A stretch of 64,000 nucleotides of DNA from Echinostoma caproni. Lineage: Eukaryota > Platyhelminthes > Trematoda > Plagiorchiida > Echinostomatidae. Made by a program: the position numbers and the translations under genes. The notes under the pieces were generated by a model, which was not told the origin of the DNA, made no database searches, and saw only the letters and a list, made by a program, of their open reading frames with translations. Numbering within the stretch: the stretch's first letter is position 1; every line of letters begins with the position of its first letter. Location of the stretch: positions 1 through 64,000 of the forward strand of contig UZAN01040161.1 of assembly GCA_900618425.1 (NCBI GenBank). The letters are read 5' to 3'. Shown here piece by piece: positions 1-11,534 of the stretch.

Positions 1-247
1 CTATAGATCTCAAAATTTCACAAATAGGAAACACCAACGATCCTTCATGAATTGCGAACAACACGTGACACATTTGGACAAATTAACCAGTAAGACGAAA
101 ACTCGAGAGCAATTTATATAGCAGACAGATGGAACAACAACAAAAGCTGTATTTGAACAGTATGAGTAAAGACTGCAATGAATGCACCTTTTTCCAACAC
201 ACCAGGCTTTTTACAAAATTTGACCAAGAATGTTCCCGGTGACAAAA

Positions 248-509
248 TTAGGATAAATACATCTTCAATTCTCTATTGGGATGTGTACAAGTGGATCCCC
301 AGTTTATCAAAGGAATGCTAATATGTGAACTCTGAACCTTGATGATATTTGCACTCGACATATTGAATGCATAAGTGAAGAGTATTGGGAAGCATATTTT
401 TGAAATAAAATAGAACGTACATGCGGGTTTTGTTGCAGTATGAATGATAGTTATTTCAATCGAATGTCTTTTATAGTTCACATTCAAGTCAATTCCGTTG
501 GTCATTGAA
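248..509 (-). CDS. Candidate exon, unrecognised protein
   Basis: Read on the minus strand, the sequence after a good acceptor (pyrimidine-rich run ending TTTATAG, just above 509) stays open for 87 codons to a stop at 248. It starts in phase 2. A possible donor (AAG then gttcag) lies inside, so the coding part may end earlier. The product is moderately hydrophobic with scattered Cys and one Asn-X-Ser. No family is recognised. The main doubt is that no partner exon on this strand lies nearby. Confidence 0.4.
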
Positions 510-627
510 CTATAAACACACACCTAGGAATCAGCCAATTTGTGGTTTTGTAACCAGTCATCCGTATTTTGTACTGTCTTGAATTAAATATATACGTTCA
601 AGCACCAAGCTAACCACTTCACTGTAG

Positions 628-853
628 GTCGCTGAGATCATCCTGAGAAACCTGGCGGACCTGAAGCGAAATGAAGAACTGAAGCGAAGCTGGCACGGTA
701 AATTCTGAAATGCCAGAAAGATAACCACCGGATTTGTATTCATTAAGCGGGAAAATTGTCAGATGAAAATCGCAGTTTGCACTTTCACTGTCAAGAGGAT
801 GAAAATGATTATTGGGTGAATTTTTTTTAAAACAGACTATATTCCGACATTAG
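628..853 (+). CDS. Two candidate exons, the second an 18-nt micro-exon
   Basis: Exon 628-697 (70 nt, phase 0 to 1) lies between CTGTAG and the donor gtaaat. It encodes a charged helical peptide, ILRNLADLKRNEELKRSWH. Exon 836-853 is only 18 nt, between a T-rich tract ending AACAG and the strong donor gtaagt. It enters in phase 1, matches the first exon, and leaves in phase 1, adding D-YIPTL. The first exon is convincing by composition. The micro-exon rests on splice signals and phase alone. Confidence 0.5.
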
Positions 854-1195
854 GTAAGTGTTCTCATTTGCCTATAAAAATTTCATTTCATATCTTTCCA
901 CTGTACCACCGATATTTTTTTCAAAGCCTATATTTTCTTCGGTGCATGAAATAAAGACTGCTAGTCAAATTATTTACCGTTAACTATCAGATATATTAGC
1001 AGCTGTACCTTAAATTTTAATTAATTACATCATAATGAATACCAGCTATCCTTGTTGGTTAGTGCAACAGTGCTCATTGTTTGCTAATTTGGAAAACAAT
1101 GGTGTCCACGTTTGAAATAAACTGTGGAGAACAAGTATGAAAGGAGAATCCAACATAGCAAGGTTGCATGGTTTAGGCCCATGACCTGATTTCAG

Positions 1196-1280
1196 CACTC
1201 AACTGGTGGTGGTGATGTTTATTAATATGTATGAATGGATTGCAAAATGGAAACTGGTAAATGGGGGGAGCGTCAGTAAG
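1196..1280 (+). CDS. Candidate internal exon, hydrophobic peptide
   Basis: The 85-nt segment lies between ATTTCAG and the donor AAG-gtaatg, phase 2 to 0. It reads LVVVMFINMYEWIAKWKLVNG plus a short tail. Its entry phase does not match the micro-exon at 836-853, so an exon is missing or the two do not splice directly. Protein family not recognised. An overlapping minus-strand frame (1173-1382) is also open but looks less protein-like. Confidence 0.4.
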
Positions 1281-1894
1281 GTAATGCCCAGAGGATGATC
1301 CCGTTTCATTTTTGACACTGAATCGGTTTCCATCTGTTAATTGCAATCGCCTAGGCGACCTTGAGCATTCTAGTGTTATCATTAGTAAAATTCACTCAAA
1401 ATGCCTTCTAGTGATCAATGAGGTGTTGCGTCATCAACAAGTTTTTGATAATCTATGACCTTGTTGTTTTGTAACCACGGTCCTTATCGGTTAGCAGCTG
1501 TGTAGACTTTGACATGACAACCTTGCGTTGAACCCAGTTCGAAAAGAACAAGTCATTTTTGAAAGACTGATTCATGAATTTCCATGTTTATGCATGCACA
1601 AACTTTCTGCCTCACGGATGGGCGGATTTTACGTAATTGAGGTCAATGCACCCTTTTTGGTGGCGGCGAGTGGTATTGGTCGAGTAGTTTGTCCTCAAAG
1701 CTGAGATCTGGAGGTCCTGATCTCACACCATTGCCTGCACGTTATCAAGACAGCTTTGTACGGCCACCGCCGGTATCCTAAAATTTTACGAGTTAAGCAC
1801 TTATTAAAGACTGAGGTAAAAATAAAAGATTACATTCAAAATATAAAATATATATAAATAAATATAAAACTATTCCGCACAACCCCCTCCCCTC

Positions 1895-2180
1895 TGTGTG
1901 CCCAAAAACAGTTTGTGTAAGCGCTGAGTCTTCCTTAGCCCACCCCCACACAAACCCTTTCACGTGTAATCGCTATGGTCGGATGAGTGGACAAACAAAT
2001 GTGATCATCATGAACCCGACTTCCGATCTCACGATGAAATCGTTTCTAGTAATCTATGATTTTATTTTTGTTTAAATTTTCCCAGGACAATTTTATTTCC
2101 AAGTAGTGATATATATTGAGATGTACTGGCATGAAAAAGAATCTCTGAAAACGAGCTTGTTCTCCATTTTGTTGTTTAGT
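1895..2180 (+). mobile_element. Penelope-like element, 3' end remnant
   Basis: This stretch aligns by eye almost end to end with 58650-58910. It begins in the last codons of the PLE C-terminal tail (CAQKQFV, then a Pro-rich LPxPTPTQT-like stretch with a stop) and continues through the same 3' untranslated sequence, including gtagtgatatatattgag. No RT or GIY-YIG sequence precedes it, so it is a short 3' relic. Its match to the 58-kb copy shows that both come from one PLE subfamily. Confidence 0.75.
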
Positions 2181-2516
2181 TTGACATATCAAATACATAT
2201 ATATATATAAAACATGAGCTGTTACTATCTTACCGGTCAACCTAGTCGACTGCGGTTAAACTACATCCACCACGAGGAACCTTTTCGTGAAAACTTTTAA
2301 TTTCGCAACAATATTGTATTCGGAGTGCGGATTGTACGCTGGCATGTATATATTACCCAGAAAACGCTTAGTTTCATAACATAGCGTATAAACTTCTGTT
2401 TACAAGCAAATTACACGCATAATAACCGGACTGTAGCAAGGTGACTTGCAGATCACGCTTGGGGCAATCAGCTGAAATAAATTTCTTTTAATATTATTGT
2501 AACAAATACTAATGAG

Positions 2517-2942
2517 AAAGATTACATAAAACAACTATCAGCTATTCTTTACGATTCATCAAAATTGCCTATTGATCAAGTTAGTGATGATTCCAACCAA
2601 TGCGTTTTATGCCAGCCGTTAGGGAGGAATTTACTATTCGGCATCATGTTGGAATTACTCACTATAGCACTGTAGACTGCGGAGGTTGATTGAAGCTCTT
2701 TGAATAGCAGTTGTCTGCGGGAAGCACGGTTTTTCAGTGGGTTTAGCCAACTGGGTACTTCACTTCAAATGTCTGAGGCTACGACTGAATATTCAGTGTT
2801 CTTCCATAGTAAAGTGAACGTGACAATAACCATCTGCAACCCAATAAGCGACACACTTGCATTTGCATTAACTGCTGTTTCTCATTCTAGCCTACCGGAT
2901 GCAGCAGTTGTCGAGTACGTCCAATCAGATACACGTTTGTGA
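2517..2942 (+). CDS. Candidate exon pair with poly(A) signal
   Basis: Segment 2517-2579 (63 nt, phase 0 to 0) is open and reads KDYIKQLSAILYDSSKLPID plus Q, but its donor (gttagt) is weak. Segment 2738-2942 follows a T-rich acceptor (GGTTTTTCAG), enters in phase 2 and ends at TGA. It reads as a plausible secreted or membrane tail (motifs YSVFFHSKVNVTITIC and VVEYVQSDTRL). AATAAA follows near 2976, which suits a last exon. The two segments are not phase-compatible, so they may belong to different transcripts. Confidence 0.4.
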
Positions 2943-3313
2943 TTGTCTCAAAGTCACAATGAGATAAATATCTAATAAACATAAGGTTGTTTATCGTTTC
3001 TATGGCCTGCCAAACACACTTCTACAAATATATCCATAGCAATATCAAGGGAATTCACGTTCTTGAGTTGAAAGACTATATATGTTTTAACATTCACTCA
3101 TCAGGCAATACAAAGAGTAAACTAAATAATAAATGCTGCAAATTAAGCAGTACACAGTAATTTTAAAGTATATTTTCTAAATCGGTCGCCATTATGTATT
3201 GTTACTTTACCTGAATATAACAAGCTTGTTTATTTTAACCAACCAAAGAAAATTCATCAGGGACATCACTTGCATGGGACGTTCTATGGCCTCCTTATCT
3301 GCCTACATCGCAG

Positions 3314-3385
3314 TGTATCTACCATAACACATACACCGCTTTCAAAAGGGTTTTCGAAGTCAAACCAGTTTCAAAGTTGTGAAAG
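3314..3385 (+). CDS. 72-nt candidate exon
   Basis: A symmetric exon (phase 2 to 2) sits between the acceptor CTGCCTACATCGCAG and a weaker donor, gtattt. It encodes a Ser/Thr-rich peptide (VSTITHTPLSKGFSKSNQF). Function unknown. Support is the acceptor, the open frame and the 3n length. Confidence 0.4.
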
Positions 3386-3552
3386 GTATTTATCAATTGG
3401 CATTACATATCTGCCAAAAAGCACTAAATATAGCAAGAGTAAATTACCAGATGAACAAATGTATTCAGAACCTGGTCGGTCGTTTTGTTTTCGGACGTGA
3501 GACCCAAGTTGTAAACCGCATTTTGTAACAGTCACCATTTTTGTGTGTGTAG

Positions 3553-4821
3553 CGTAACCTGAAAGCCAGAAAGATGCCGTCCCAATCAGAATTTAGGGCG
3601 ATTGTCTTTGGGAAAAGTTATTCCTTTCTGTGGTGTTGGCTTGTATTTTTGATGGGTGTAAGCAATGGCGGACGGAGTATGTGATCTGACAATTTCTGTC
3701 AAATAACACTTTATTTTCGTGGTTCAGTTAAAGACCAGTGTACCCATTGAGATACTTTATATCTATCCGACAGAGGGTGGGAGTTTATTCTAATGCTTTG
3801 TGTCAATCTCGATCGATTGGAAACGTGGTTAACAAAGCCAGCGTGAATGATGGTTTTTCACTCGCTGATGCACTACACTGATACATCTAACTTAATATCT
3901 GAAAATTTACACGGTTGACATTGTCTTTTCGTTTAAAGGATATCAGTTGGAGCGTTTCGTTGGTAAACACTTAAATCATCCTCATCACCATCGAAGGATT
4001 TAGTCGGCAGCTGTTATTGAACTCATGAGAAAATTCCCTAATTCCTTTGATTTATTTTCTAATTTTTTTATGCAGTTTATTATAAATTGATTGTTTTTTA
4101 TTCCATTTGGGCAGTTCTCTTCTAACATGTTCTGCAGAATAAGCAGCATCAACGCTATTAAAACCCATTGCGCGAATAACAACAAGTAGTTCAGCAAAGC
4201 AGATAGGCTTTATTTTGCACACATTTATAAACAATGAAGAGAATAGTAGTATAACATTGAATTCTAATACAGTGCATCAAATCACACGGTTTACACACCC
4301 ATTAAACATTCTCTGTAATACGGCTTTTTCCGCCGATTGTCATGGCTCGTGTACGCAAACGTTCCTTCACAGAACTAACCACAGGTGAGGTGATGCGAAT
4401 ATTAACGTAATACATATACGTTTTAGTGCGCAAAGTTTCACAAATCCCATTTATCAGTTGCTCTTCATCATCACCTTCATTTTCTCACTAAGTTTTAGGA
4501 GTGGTATTCCATCTCCTTTTCTCTACGAAAGTATGGCAGTATCTGCCATGCGCAAAGCATTTTCCGACACTTGCAAAAAAGCTTAAGGCAATTGCTCATC
4601 AAAATTTGACAGGAGCTTTTATCCTTACAAGGGACATAAGTATCCTCCATCAGCTTGGCGTAAAGTTGTATCGGTAACGTTTTAGTTATTATTTTTGTCA
4701 CATGTATTCTTATCACTACGTCTGTTATAATGTTTGTTCTCACTACTTTCATGCATTAAGAGCTCAAATTCAAACTGTCTGCAGGTCAGTTGATGAAAAT
4801 GGAAAATTTTTATTTTTATGA
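3553..4821 (+). CDS. Multi-exon gene fragment with a hydrophobic segment
   Basis: Four exons agree in phase: 3553-3657 (0 to 0), 3728-3776 (0 to 1), 4499-4673 (1 to 2) and 4785-4821 (phase 2, ends at TGA). The first follows TTTTTGTGTGTGTAG and carries a hydrophobic stretch (SFLWCWLVFLMG). The third follows a very strong acceptor (TTCTCACTAAGTTTTAG), is open for 57 codons and ends at gtaacg. It contains the helical, charged stretch LAKKLKAIAHQNLTGAF. The fourth may be an alternative 3' end, because the 21-nt exon at 5171-5191 also fits the third exon's phase. Family not recognised. The third exon is the most secure. Confidence 0.6.
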
Positions 4822-5170
4822 TTCCTCTCTTCGCGCGGGGAACTCGCTGAATAACGGATAAAGCTTTATTGTTGCCGATACGCTTTTATTACTTATGCAT
4901 ATTTAGTTTAATCGCTTTTGAATTCCATATTTCTATTGAAGGTGTTTACTCCAAACCTTTGGGTATTCACTCTAGTGAGAACACTTACATGGGGGTATTG
5001 CTTTAAAGATATTTTCACTCCTGGTAGAAAGGGTAACTATGTGTCCAAAAATCATTAAACATCGATTTAATAAAAACTAATCAAATCTTTCATCAGTCCA
5101 TACCTTGAATGTATATTAACGTAAACATCTTATCTGTCCTGTATGATGTGTGCATTTTGTAAACCTACAG

Positions 5171-5191
5171 TTATGAACGTCAGACAACAGG
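5171..5191 (+). CDS. 21-nt candidate micro-exon
   Basis: Twenty-one bases lie between TGTAAACCTACAG and the donor gtgaga. They enter and leave in phase 2 and encode YERQTT plus a split Gly. This is phase-compatible downstream of the exon ending at 4673 and upstream of the phase-2 exon at 11283. Evidence is limited to splice signals and 3n length. Confidence 0.35.
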
Positions 5192-5351
5192 GTGAGATGA
5201 ACTTTTAAATGTTTAAAATCAACTGCGATTTACTTTGGGCATTTTTTTCTTCTCTCAGTTTGAGATATATCCAAATTTGGATGTGGCTGCTGCATTTTCT
5301 ATAATTTTATAATGATAATTATTTTCGAAGAGATTATTTTGGTGTATTCAG

Positions 5352-5659
5352 CTGTATACCTATGTTCACCTCCTTTTGGAAAGGAAATTCGAAACGACTT
5401 TAAATATCAATGCAGAATTTCAATAGAGACTGTACTTATCAACAGCGAACCTTGGATTCCTGACAAACGGACAAAATCCTCCTTGTCGTATCTCGCTTGG
5501 AAGTTTAAATCAAGGCAAAAAACGATTCGCCAACAAGTCGAAAAATGCGGTTTCCACTGTTTCTTGTCTTCCACCACACGCATGTTTTTCATCCCAGATG
5601 AAATGCATCAAACATGCGTAACACAGGATCCCAAGGCACGATCAATGCACAAAAACTGA
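5352..5659 (+). CDS. Candidate exon or ORF, about 102 codons
   Basis: After the acceptor TTTTGGTGTATTCAG the frame stays open (phase 1 entry) to TGA at 5659. The product is basic, with a central K/R/Q-rich stretch (KFKSRQKTIRQQVEKCG) and several Cys. Minus-strand frames here are also partly open, so strand is uncertain. It could be a terminal exon or a retroelement remnant. No family recognised. Confidence 0.4.
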
Positions 5660-6694
5660 TTTTCTTCAACTCGCCTAATCAATATCATAGCAATTGAATT
5701 TTGTATCCAGACATGTCGTTTTTTTATTGAAAAGTCAGAGGTAGCACCCAACTGTTCACAGAAGAAAATGCACCAACAAAGGAACCGAATATTAGCGGCC
5801 CGTATGATATCTGTTTCAAGTAAAACGCAGAAATCTTTGTTAACATATATTAAGAACAACAAATATCAAAAACCATAGAGCCAGTGCATGGAATATTGCA
5901 TAAAATACCCTCCATCGAAGAAGAAAGGTGGTTTGTATAGGTATGCCCCGGTGAAAGCCTTTTTGGTAAAAAATGAGTCACTGCGGATGTCATTCAGAAG
6001 AGTACGGCAATGTCACTCGAAATTGATAGAAAGAAATTAAACTATGATAGGTCCAAATTTGAATAGAGTGAACAGCAAAAATCATTGTGCTAGCTACGTT
6101 TATTGAAGTACACAAAGGTTTCTAGATTGATTAGTATTTGCACTGACGGAACAATGAAAATAACCTGACAATGCTGAAATGAGAGCAGACGATAGCTTGA
6201 CTATGATCGAACAACATGTTGTATGCGTTCTTTGCTCTTTATAAACCGTAGTACTGTGACACATGCTCATTGTATTCACAAATAATGGGGAATTAAGTAC
6301 TTTCCTGCAAGCAATGAAATTGCAAACCTCGAGAGCACAACGTTACGCATGTGGCTAGTGAAACTGATCAAAAGAAATCTGAGTAACGGAATACAATGGT
6401 AAATGTCAAATAAAAGTAATTTAACCAATTGTAATCTGCTGAATGTTTATATATCAAATTTGATGTACTAGCTATTTAGGTTAACACCCAATAAAATGGA
6501 AACCCATTTAGCACTGTTCAATAAACTCCGTTTTCTAGGGCTATGAACCGAAACCAGTTCCACAAGAATAGTGCCAGTGCCGTTAAACAATATTAGTTAT
6601 CAAAACACGTTCAGTGTCGATCACCGTTGGACTTGTGCAAAGATGTCTTTAACTTTTGGAAATTTTTTCACTATGCGGTGTTCTCAAGAGGCAT
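5660..6694 (+). other. AT-rich stretch, nothing recognised
   Basis: I see no convincing exon, repeat or RNA here. Probably intron or intergenic sequence. Confidence 0.4.
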
Positions 6695-6765
6695 GTTGTA
6701 TATGGATCTGATCACACGTCGTCATTCGTATGTCATTAACTGGAACCACACTACTTATATTATGA
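6695..6765 (+). repeat. Fragment of the 720-bp dispersed repeat (3' end)
   Basis: The segment around gatctgatcacacgtc and gtatgtcattaactgga matches the last ~70 bases of the repeats at 7228-7948 and 13600-14320, with several substitutions. It is therefore an older, truncated third copy lying just upstream of the 7.2-kb copy. Confidence 0.65.
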
Positions 6766-6814
6766 TGGAAGGCAGAACAAAGAGACTCCTAGATAGCAAC
6801 CGAATCAGGAATGG

Positions 6815-7085
6815 GGCTCATCCGACCAGACGCGCAGACGCACCGGCGGGAAGTGCCTCGCGAGACAATGTTGACTGCCACCCGAAAAGAGCGAATCGAC
6901 AAATACAGCCAGACGGATAATCGCTAACGCGAAAGATACCCAAAGAATGCCACAATCTCGCAGATGTCAATCAACGCATCTCGCGCTTCGATCGGGTAAA
7001 AACAGTCGGAAAAGCACGCTGAAGAAGAGGCAACGCACATGCAAAGTGCGGACTGAAAAAACAAGGAATGACCTATAGAAATAGG
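6815..7085 (+). other. GC-rich patch with broken coding-like frame
   Basis: This block is visibly richer in G+C than its surroundings. A plus-strand frame reads TATRKERIDKYSQTDNR, stop, RERYPKNATISQMSINASRA, stop, KQSEKHAEEEATHMQSAD, stop. The polar, charged composition across three stops suggests a decayed coding sequence. Family unknown; a retroelement or pseudogene are both possible. Confidence 0.35.
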
Positions 7086-7227
7086 TATGAAGCATCCTGC
7101 CGTGCTGAGGAGGAATGACTACATATAATCGAAAGCAAACAATATTTGCTTTTCAATTCAATCAATAGACGTTTTACACGCACTCTAACTAAGATATATA
7201 TAAAATATGACAATACTATCTTGGGAA

Positions 7228-7948
7228 CACACTATTGTGGAGCTCGGTAGGATAAAACGACGAGACCAAACCCTTTTCAAACTTCAATCACAGCTAATTC
7301 CTCTAACAGTTAAATATTTGGTGACGGAATCAAGAGAATACCCAAGTGGGGTGAATTCCTTACGATTTCGAAAAAAAACGTCAATGAGATAATGCAATGG
7401 GTGTTATATTTTCGTTATGTTATTTCACATCCACTGTGAAAGAGCTAGTGTTTGATGTTGACCAGTGTCCTTTGGTGAGATAATATCTCATTCAAAAGTG
7501 ACTGAAATTATTTCAATTATGGTGAAATAGTGAGTAGTTGTTTAGTGTGATAATCTCCAGTATGGTAGGATTATTTTTCTTCGTAAAGGAAAAACAACTA
7601 CGGCCACCTCTGAGCCGTGACTTTTATGAGCAGCCCTGGCATGTATGAAAAAGGATCAATTAAAATTGCCACGGTCACTATATTTTTCATACACGAAATA
7701 TCATTTGGGGAATTTTACAGTCGCGACGCCTTGTGAAGAATTCATGATCAACCATCGCCATAGATAAGGAATGGCGCCTTGCTTCTGGTAGTTTACTAAT
7801 AGTCAATCTAAGTGATCACTTTTTATGAGTAAGCCAGTAAAGCCAGTAAGCCAGTGTATGAATCTGATCACACGTCATCTTCCGTATGTCATTAACTGGA
7901 AGCACGCTAGTTATATGCACGAAACTTCCCATTATTCTGTTTAAAGAA
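7228..7948 (+). repeat. 720-bp dispersed repeat, copy 1
   Basis: Matches 13600-14320 in the same orientation with only scattered differences by eye, starting at aacacact and ending near atgcacgaaactt. It includes the short direct repeat taagccagtaaagccag near 7840. A ~50-codon open frame at its 5' end is shared by both copies. I cannot assign a class: no terminal repeats, tRNA boxes or RT motifs are obvious. Confidence 0.85.
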
Positions 7949-8373
7949 CTGTTGCCAACGGAATGATCAACCTTGTTTCTTTGCATTTCAGATGTGCTGC
8001 AAACACAACGAGGGTCCACAGCAGCGACACCATAAAGGGGATAGTAGGTATGCCGGAAATATGAACCATCTGATCTACCGATGCCACCATTCGTTAAAGC
8101 GAATACATAAATAAGTAAAACTTGATTTCACCGGTTTCAAAACCTAGATAAGAACGAAAGACGCTTGCAAGAAATTTATAACAGGTACATTTATCTTGCC
8201 GGTCAAGTAAACAACAAAAGATTCAACAATACACAAAACATTCCAGAAGAACGACGGGCAGTTTAATGCATATACATTGATAGATGTTTACTGAAAATGG
8301 GCATCTAAGCAAACTGTCCTCACCTGTGGTCCATCGCTGGAAATTCATTCCATATAAATTATACAAAATACAG

Positions 8374-8998
8374 GGTGGAGGCTTTCATTAAAGCAACTGG
8401 GTACACAAGAAGTACAGTAATGTGTAACATTATATAAAATACGATCGCTACTTAACCATGTCAGATATTGTCTCAGTATAGTAACAATGGGTATCAAATG
8501 TGTAAAGATCTCCTCGTCAAACGCTCATCTAAATTGAGTTGCTCAATATGCTGGAATGGTAGGTAAACGACTTTCGTTGTTTAAAAGAAAATGACGTAAG
8601 CTGTTTGAAAAAGGTTAAGAGAATACATATAATCTCGTTCTTTATTTTTTGGTCTGTTTATTAGCAGTTTTGTCTATCTAGTATTGTAAAAGGTGGTTGT
8701 ATATAAAGTTTAATTAGTTATTCAATGTCGCAAGTTCACTATGGGGTAATTTGTTGTGGCAGTCATATACCAGCATGTGAAAAGCACTGCCTTTTATCAT
8801 GGACCTATGCGGATCCAATATGTTTGGATACTGGAATCGGGTGAATATCGAAAAACTTTCTATTCAGATGGACCCCTGGCGTGTGAGGATGCTGATGAGG
8901 TCGAGGTCAACCGCGATCTAATAGGATTTCGCGTTATGTTTTCGCAGTCTAGCTTCATTGAGCATGACACACTTGAAAGATATGATCTAGCGGACTGA
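8374..8998 (+). CDS. Terminal exon of an unrecognised gene, with a possible upstream exon
   Basis: Exon 8763-8998 follows AATTTGTTGTGGCAG, enters in phase 1 and ends at TGA. It encodes about 78 residues, ending in an acidic tail (motifs YHGPMRIQYVWILESGEYRK, ACEDADEVEVNRDLIGF, HDTLERYDLAD). Its codon use is clearly richer in G+C than its flanks. A 43-nt segment at 8374-8416 (phase 2 to 0, VEAFIKATGYTRST, donor gtaatg) may be another exon of the gene but is not phase-adjacent. No family recognised. Confidence 0.55.
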
Positions 8999-9729
8999 GT
9001 AAATCTGAATTCTCTAATACCCTTGAGATCAGAAATATTTCGAAGAACAAATCAATCGGTTGCACACCGTTTGCATGGAGTTTGTTTGCAGTTCAACACA
9101 TGTCCACTGAAACTGACGCTAAATTATGGATATCAACTTTAACCAGATCTTTGTAAGATGCTACCAGTTTGAATTGTGAAGTNTGTGAAGTTCAAAAAAG
9201 CTATTAAAAGTATTTTCAAGCCGGTAAGCGTCTGTAGACTAGTAAAAAACAGTTATTGGTTCAGCTGTTAAACTAGGTGTAGCGGGGTTCAGACATATAG
9301 CTACATCCAAAAGGAAACTATAATTGACCATGGTTTACAGCTTCCTGTTATTTCTATGTCAGAGGCATAAAACAGTGTTTTAGCTTTCAATTTAGGAACA
9401 GTTTACAGTTCACATTATACCGTGACCGTTTTATATGCAGTATTTGTTGCACAATACCTTTGTATACAAATAATGTCTCCAGTTAGCTGAGAAATTGCAC
9501 TTCCTCATTCAACTGCCATACATAAAGTACTTAAACAGAAAGAAGCATGACTTTGATTAGGTTCAATGGCACTATCAGTTACAGAATGATGATGATAATT
9601 GTTATGTATTGAACCACTATGATGGATTATCTTAAGTTTTCTAATTGTTCAAAAACCTTTTCACTGCTATAAAAGCAACTTCAGCAGAATCTTAAATTCT
9701 AACCATGCGTTTTCTTATTATGTTTTTAG

Positions 9730-9826
9730 CTTCCCCTTCATGTCCCGGTTAGAGTGGGCTGACGATTGCGTTGTGCTTCACCGAATTCAACTACAAAACA
9801 AACGATACACTTTCCCATTACATTGA
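9730..9826 (+). CDS. Candidate terminal exon
   Basis: A strong acceptor (TTTTCTTATTATGTTTTTAG) precedes 31 open codons (phase 2 entry) ending at TGA. The peptide FMSRLEWADDCVVLHRIQLQ is protein-like. It is short, so chance is not excluded. Not phase-linked to the exon at 9911. Confidence 0.4.
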
Positions 9827-9910
9827 TATCTTTGTTGTGTTTTTCTTTTAAAACACTTTTGTGACGCAATGACAGCATTTTTACCCTTATTTATATTAAA
9901 TCAAATACAG

Positions 9911-10034
9911 AGCTTTAAAGTCTATTCCTTTTATATTACGAGAAGTTATGGTATCCAAGAGAGCCGACCTTTTAGAAGAACGCAAATAACTTCATCTCTG
10001 TGTGTACATTTACATCGGTGTTCTGGGATTAACG
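9911..10034 (+). CDS. Internal exon, unrecognised protein
   Basis: A 124-nt exon (phase 0 to 1) lies between a T-rich acceptor ending AAATACAG and the donor gtaaga. It is open for 41 codons and basic, with Cys/His near its end (SSLCVHLHRCSG). Both splice sites are good, so this is one of the better single exons in the left third. Its downstream partner should enter in phase 1; I could not identify it. Confidence 0.6.
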
Positions 10035-10298
10035 GTAAGAGCAGACCTTGTTGGTGTTTCTATATCATGTTTTCTTAATGTCAGTCTTAGAATATTTAGG
10101 CTTATGCTGATAAATCGGCTATTCAATTTCGTCAACAGATTAACTCTTACCATTTGTGCAGCAGAATATAGTTTTGCGTCTCCCAAAATTTATTGCATAA
10201 GCAAAATCATGTCAAACGACCAAGGTGAGCCATGAGGTTAGGCACGTGAAAGACTCTGGAAGGTCGCCAGGCCAATATTAACTTCCGCTCTCCAAAAG

Positions 10299-10461
10299 TG
10301 ATCTTCGTAATCTGTGGGGATCGTACCTATTTGGGAGTCGCTGTGAACTATCTGAGTCACTGGATTTAACGAATAACTTCCAGAGCGTGTACTTTCATTG
10401 GGGCTTTCCGTATCTGCTTATTGCAATAAACGGATGTCCTCGACGAGCTCAAATCTCCTGA
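10299..10461 (+). CDS. Candidate terminal exon in a block with several open frames
   Basis: After CTTCCGCTCTCCAAAAG the frame (phase 2) is open for 53 codons to TGA. Motifs are DLRNLWGSYLFGSRCELSES and FQSVYFHWGFPYLLIAING. An overlapping plus frame from about 10245 and a minus frame (10366-10548) are also open, so frame assignment is uncertain. The block as a whole looks coding or recently coding. Confidence 0.4.
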
Positions 10462-11282
10462 TAAATTAGAAACATAACGCCATTTTCTTGGAAATGCAAA
10501 TAAATACCTAAGTGTTCCTGAATTCAGTGTATCAAAACAACCAACCAAAAGACAACGACATATTTTTCTGGATGGTCTTGAATTGAAATTAAATGAACTT
10601 CTGATGTGTGACTTGAGAAAGTGAGCTACCCCTAATAAAAGTGTATGAAACTTGAATCCCGAGGCTTATTGCGATGACTTCATAAGACATTTGTCTTAGG
10701 ATGAAAGGCATACACTACATTTGATAGAAGCCCGTATGAGCCCATGGCCTAGCAAGGCAAAAAATGAGATAGCGGATTATTTTACCGATAAATAACAATC
10801 GCTTGGTATAATTGTTTTATCATACATATGACAGCATTATTACATAATCATGATTGGAACCAGTGGTGATTGATTTTATTGATTTCATAAACAGTTTCCT
10901 TCCCCTTTGTTTATCGGTGCGGGGATTTATCTGGTAGCTGCATTGGTAGTCAGGCACACAACATCAAGCAGCGGTTGTTGACCAGACAGAGTAGGCAGTA
11001 CAGGGATTAATCAGGGAGAGTTTCGTTTATCTATGACCTTTCTTACCCCTAAATTTCCATCGTAGATCCACATATTTATAGGTTATTTTATGCCATTTTA
11101 TCATCAACTGAACTTCAAATGGTTCATTAGTTGTGTTACTTTGAGAAAACGATTACACATTCAGTGTTTTCACTGTCACGTGTCATCTATTATGCTGAGT
11201 TTATCCATAAATTAATTTGTTAAGAATGAAGCTAGTTTCAAGAGACGCATGAGTAGCTAACCATTTCCGAAACTTATTGCAG

Positions 11283-11489
11283 CAATGGTCACCTTACAAT
11301 AATCGATCGGACCAAGACATTGTCAAGTGAAGTTGTATTGTCTGATCACCAAATCCTAGCTGTTCAAACAACACAAAACTTATCCAGTTTAATAAGCAAA
11401 CTTATCGATCTGGACCGTCGGAGTTACCAAATAAAGAGCGTACCTCAAATTGTTGTGATACGGTCAGTCATTCTGAAAGAGACTGATTG
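11283..11489 (+). CDS. 207-nt symmetric internal exon
   Basis: A strong acceptor (CGAAACTTATTGCAG) and a strong donor (gtatgt) enclose 68 open codons, phase 2 to 2. The product is Ser/Leu/Ile-rich (LTIIDRTKTLSSEVVLSDHQ, LSSLISKLIDLDRRSYQIKS). Length divisible by three means the exon can be skipped without a frameshift. Phase-compatible with the 21-nt exon at 5171. Family not recognised. Confidence 0.65.
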
Positions 11490-11534
11490 GTATGTTTTCA
11501 TTTCGCTTAACTTGATCAGCGTTTCCACTGCATG

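Noticed and set aside
1640..1790. tRNA-like A/B box pattern
   Set aside because: Only loose matches; no cloverleaf, no ribozyme and no second copy seen.
7236..7300. Possible hammerhead relic in the 720-bp repeat (cgacgagaccaaaccc...caaac)
   Set aside because: Superficial resemblance to CUGACGAGUCC; no GAAA, no pairing stems.
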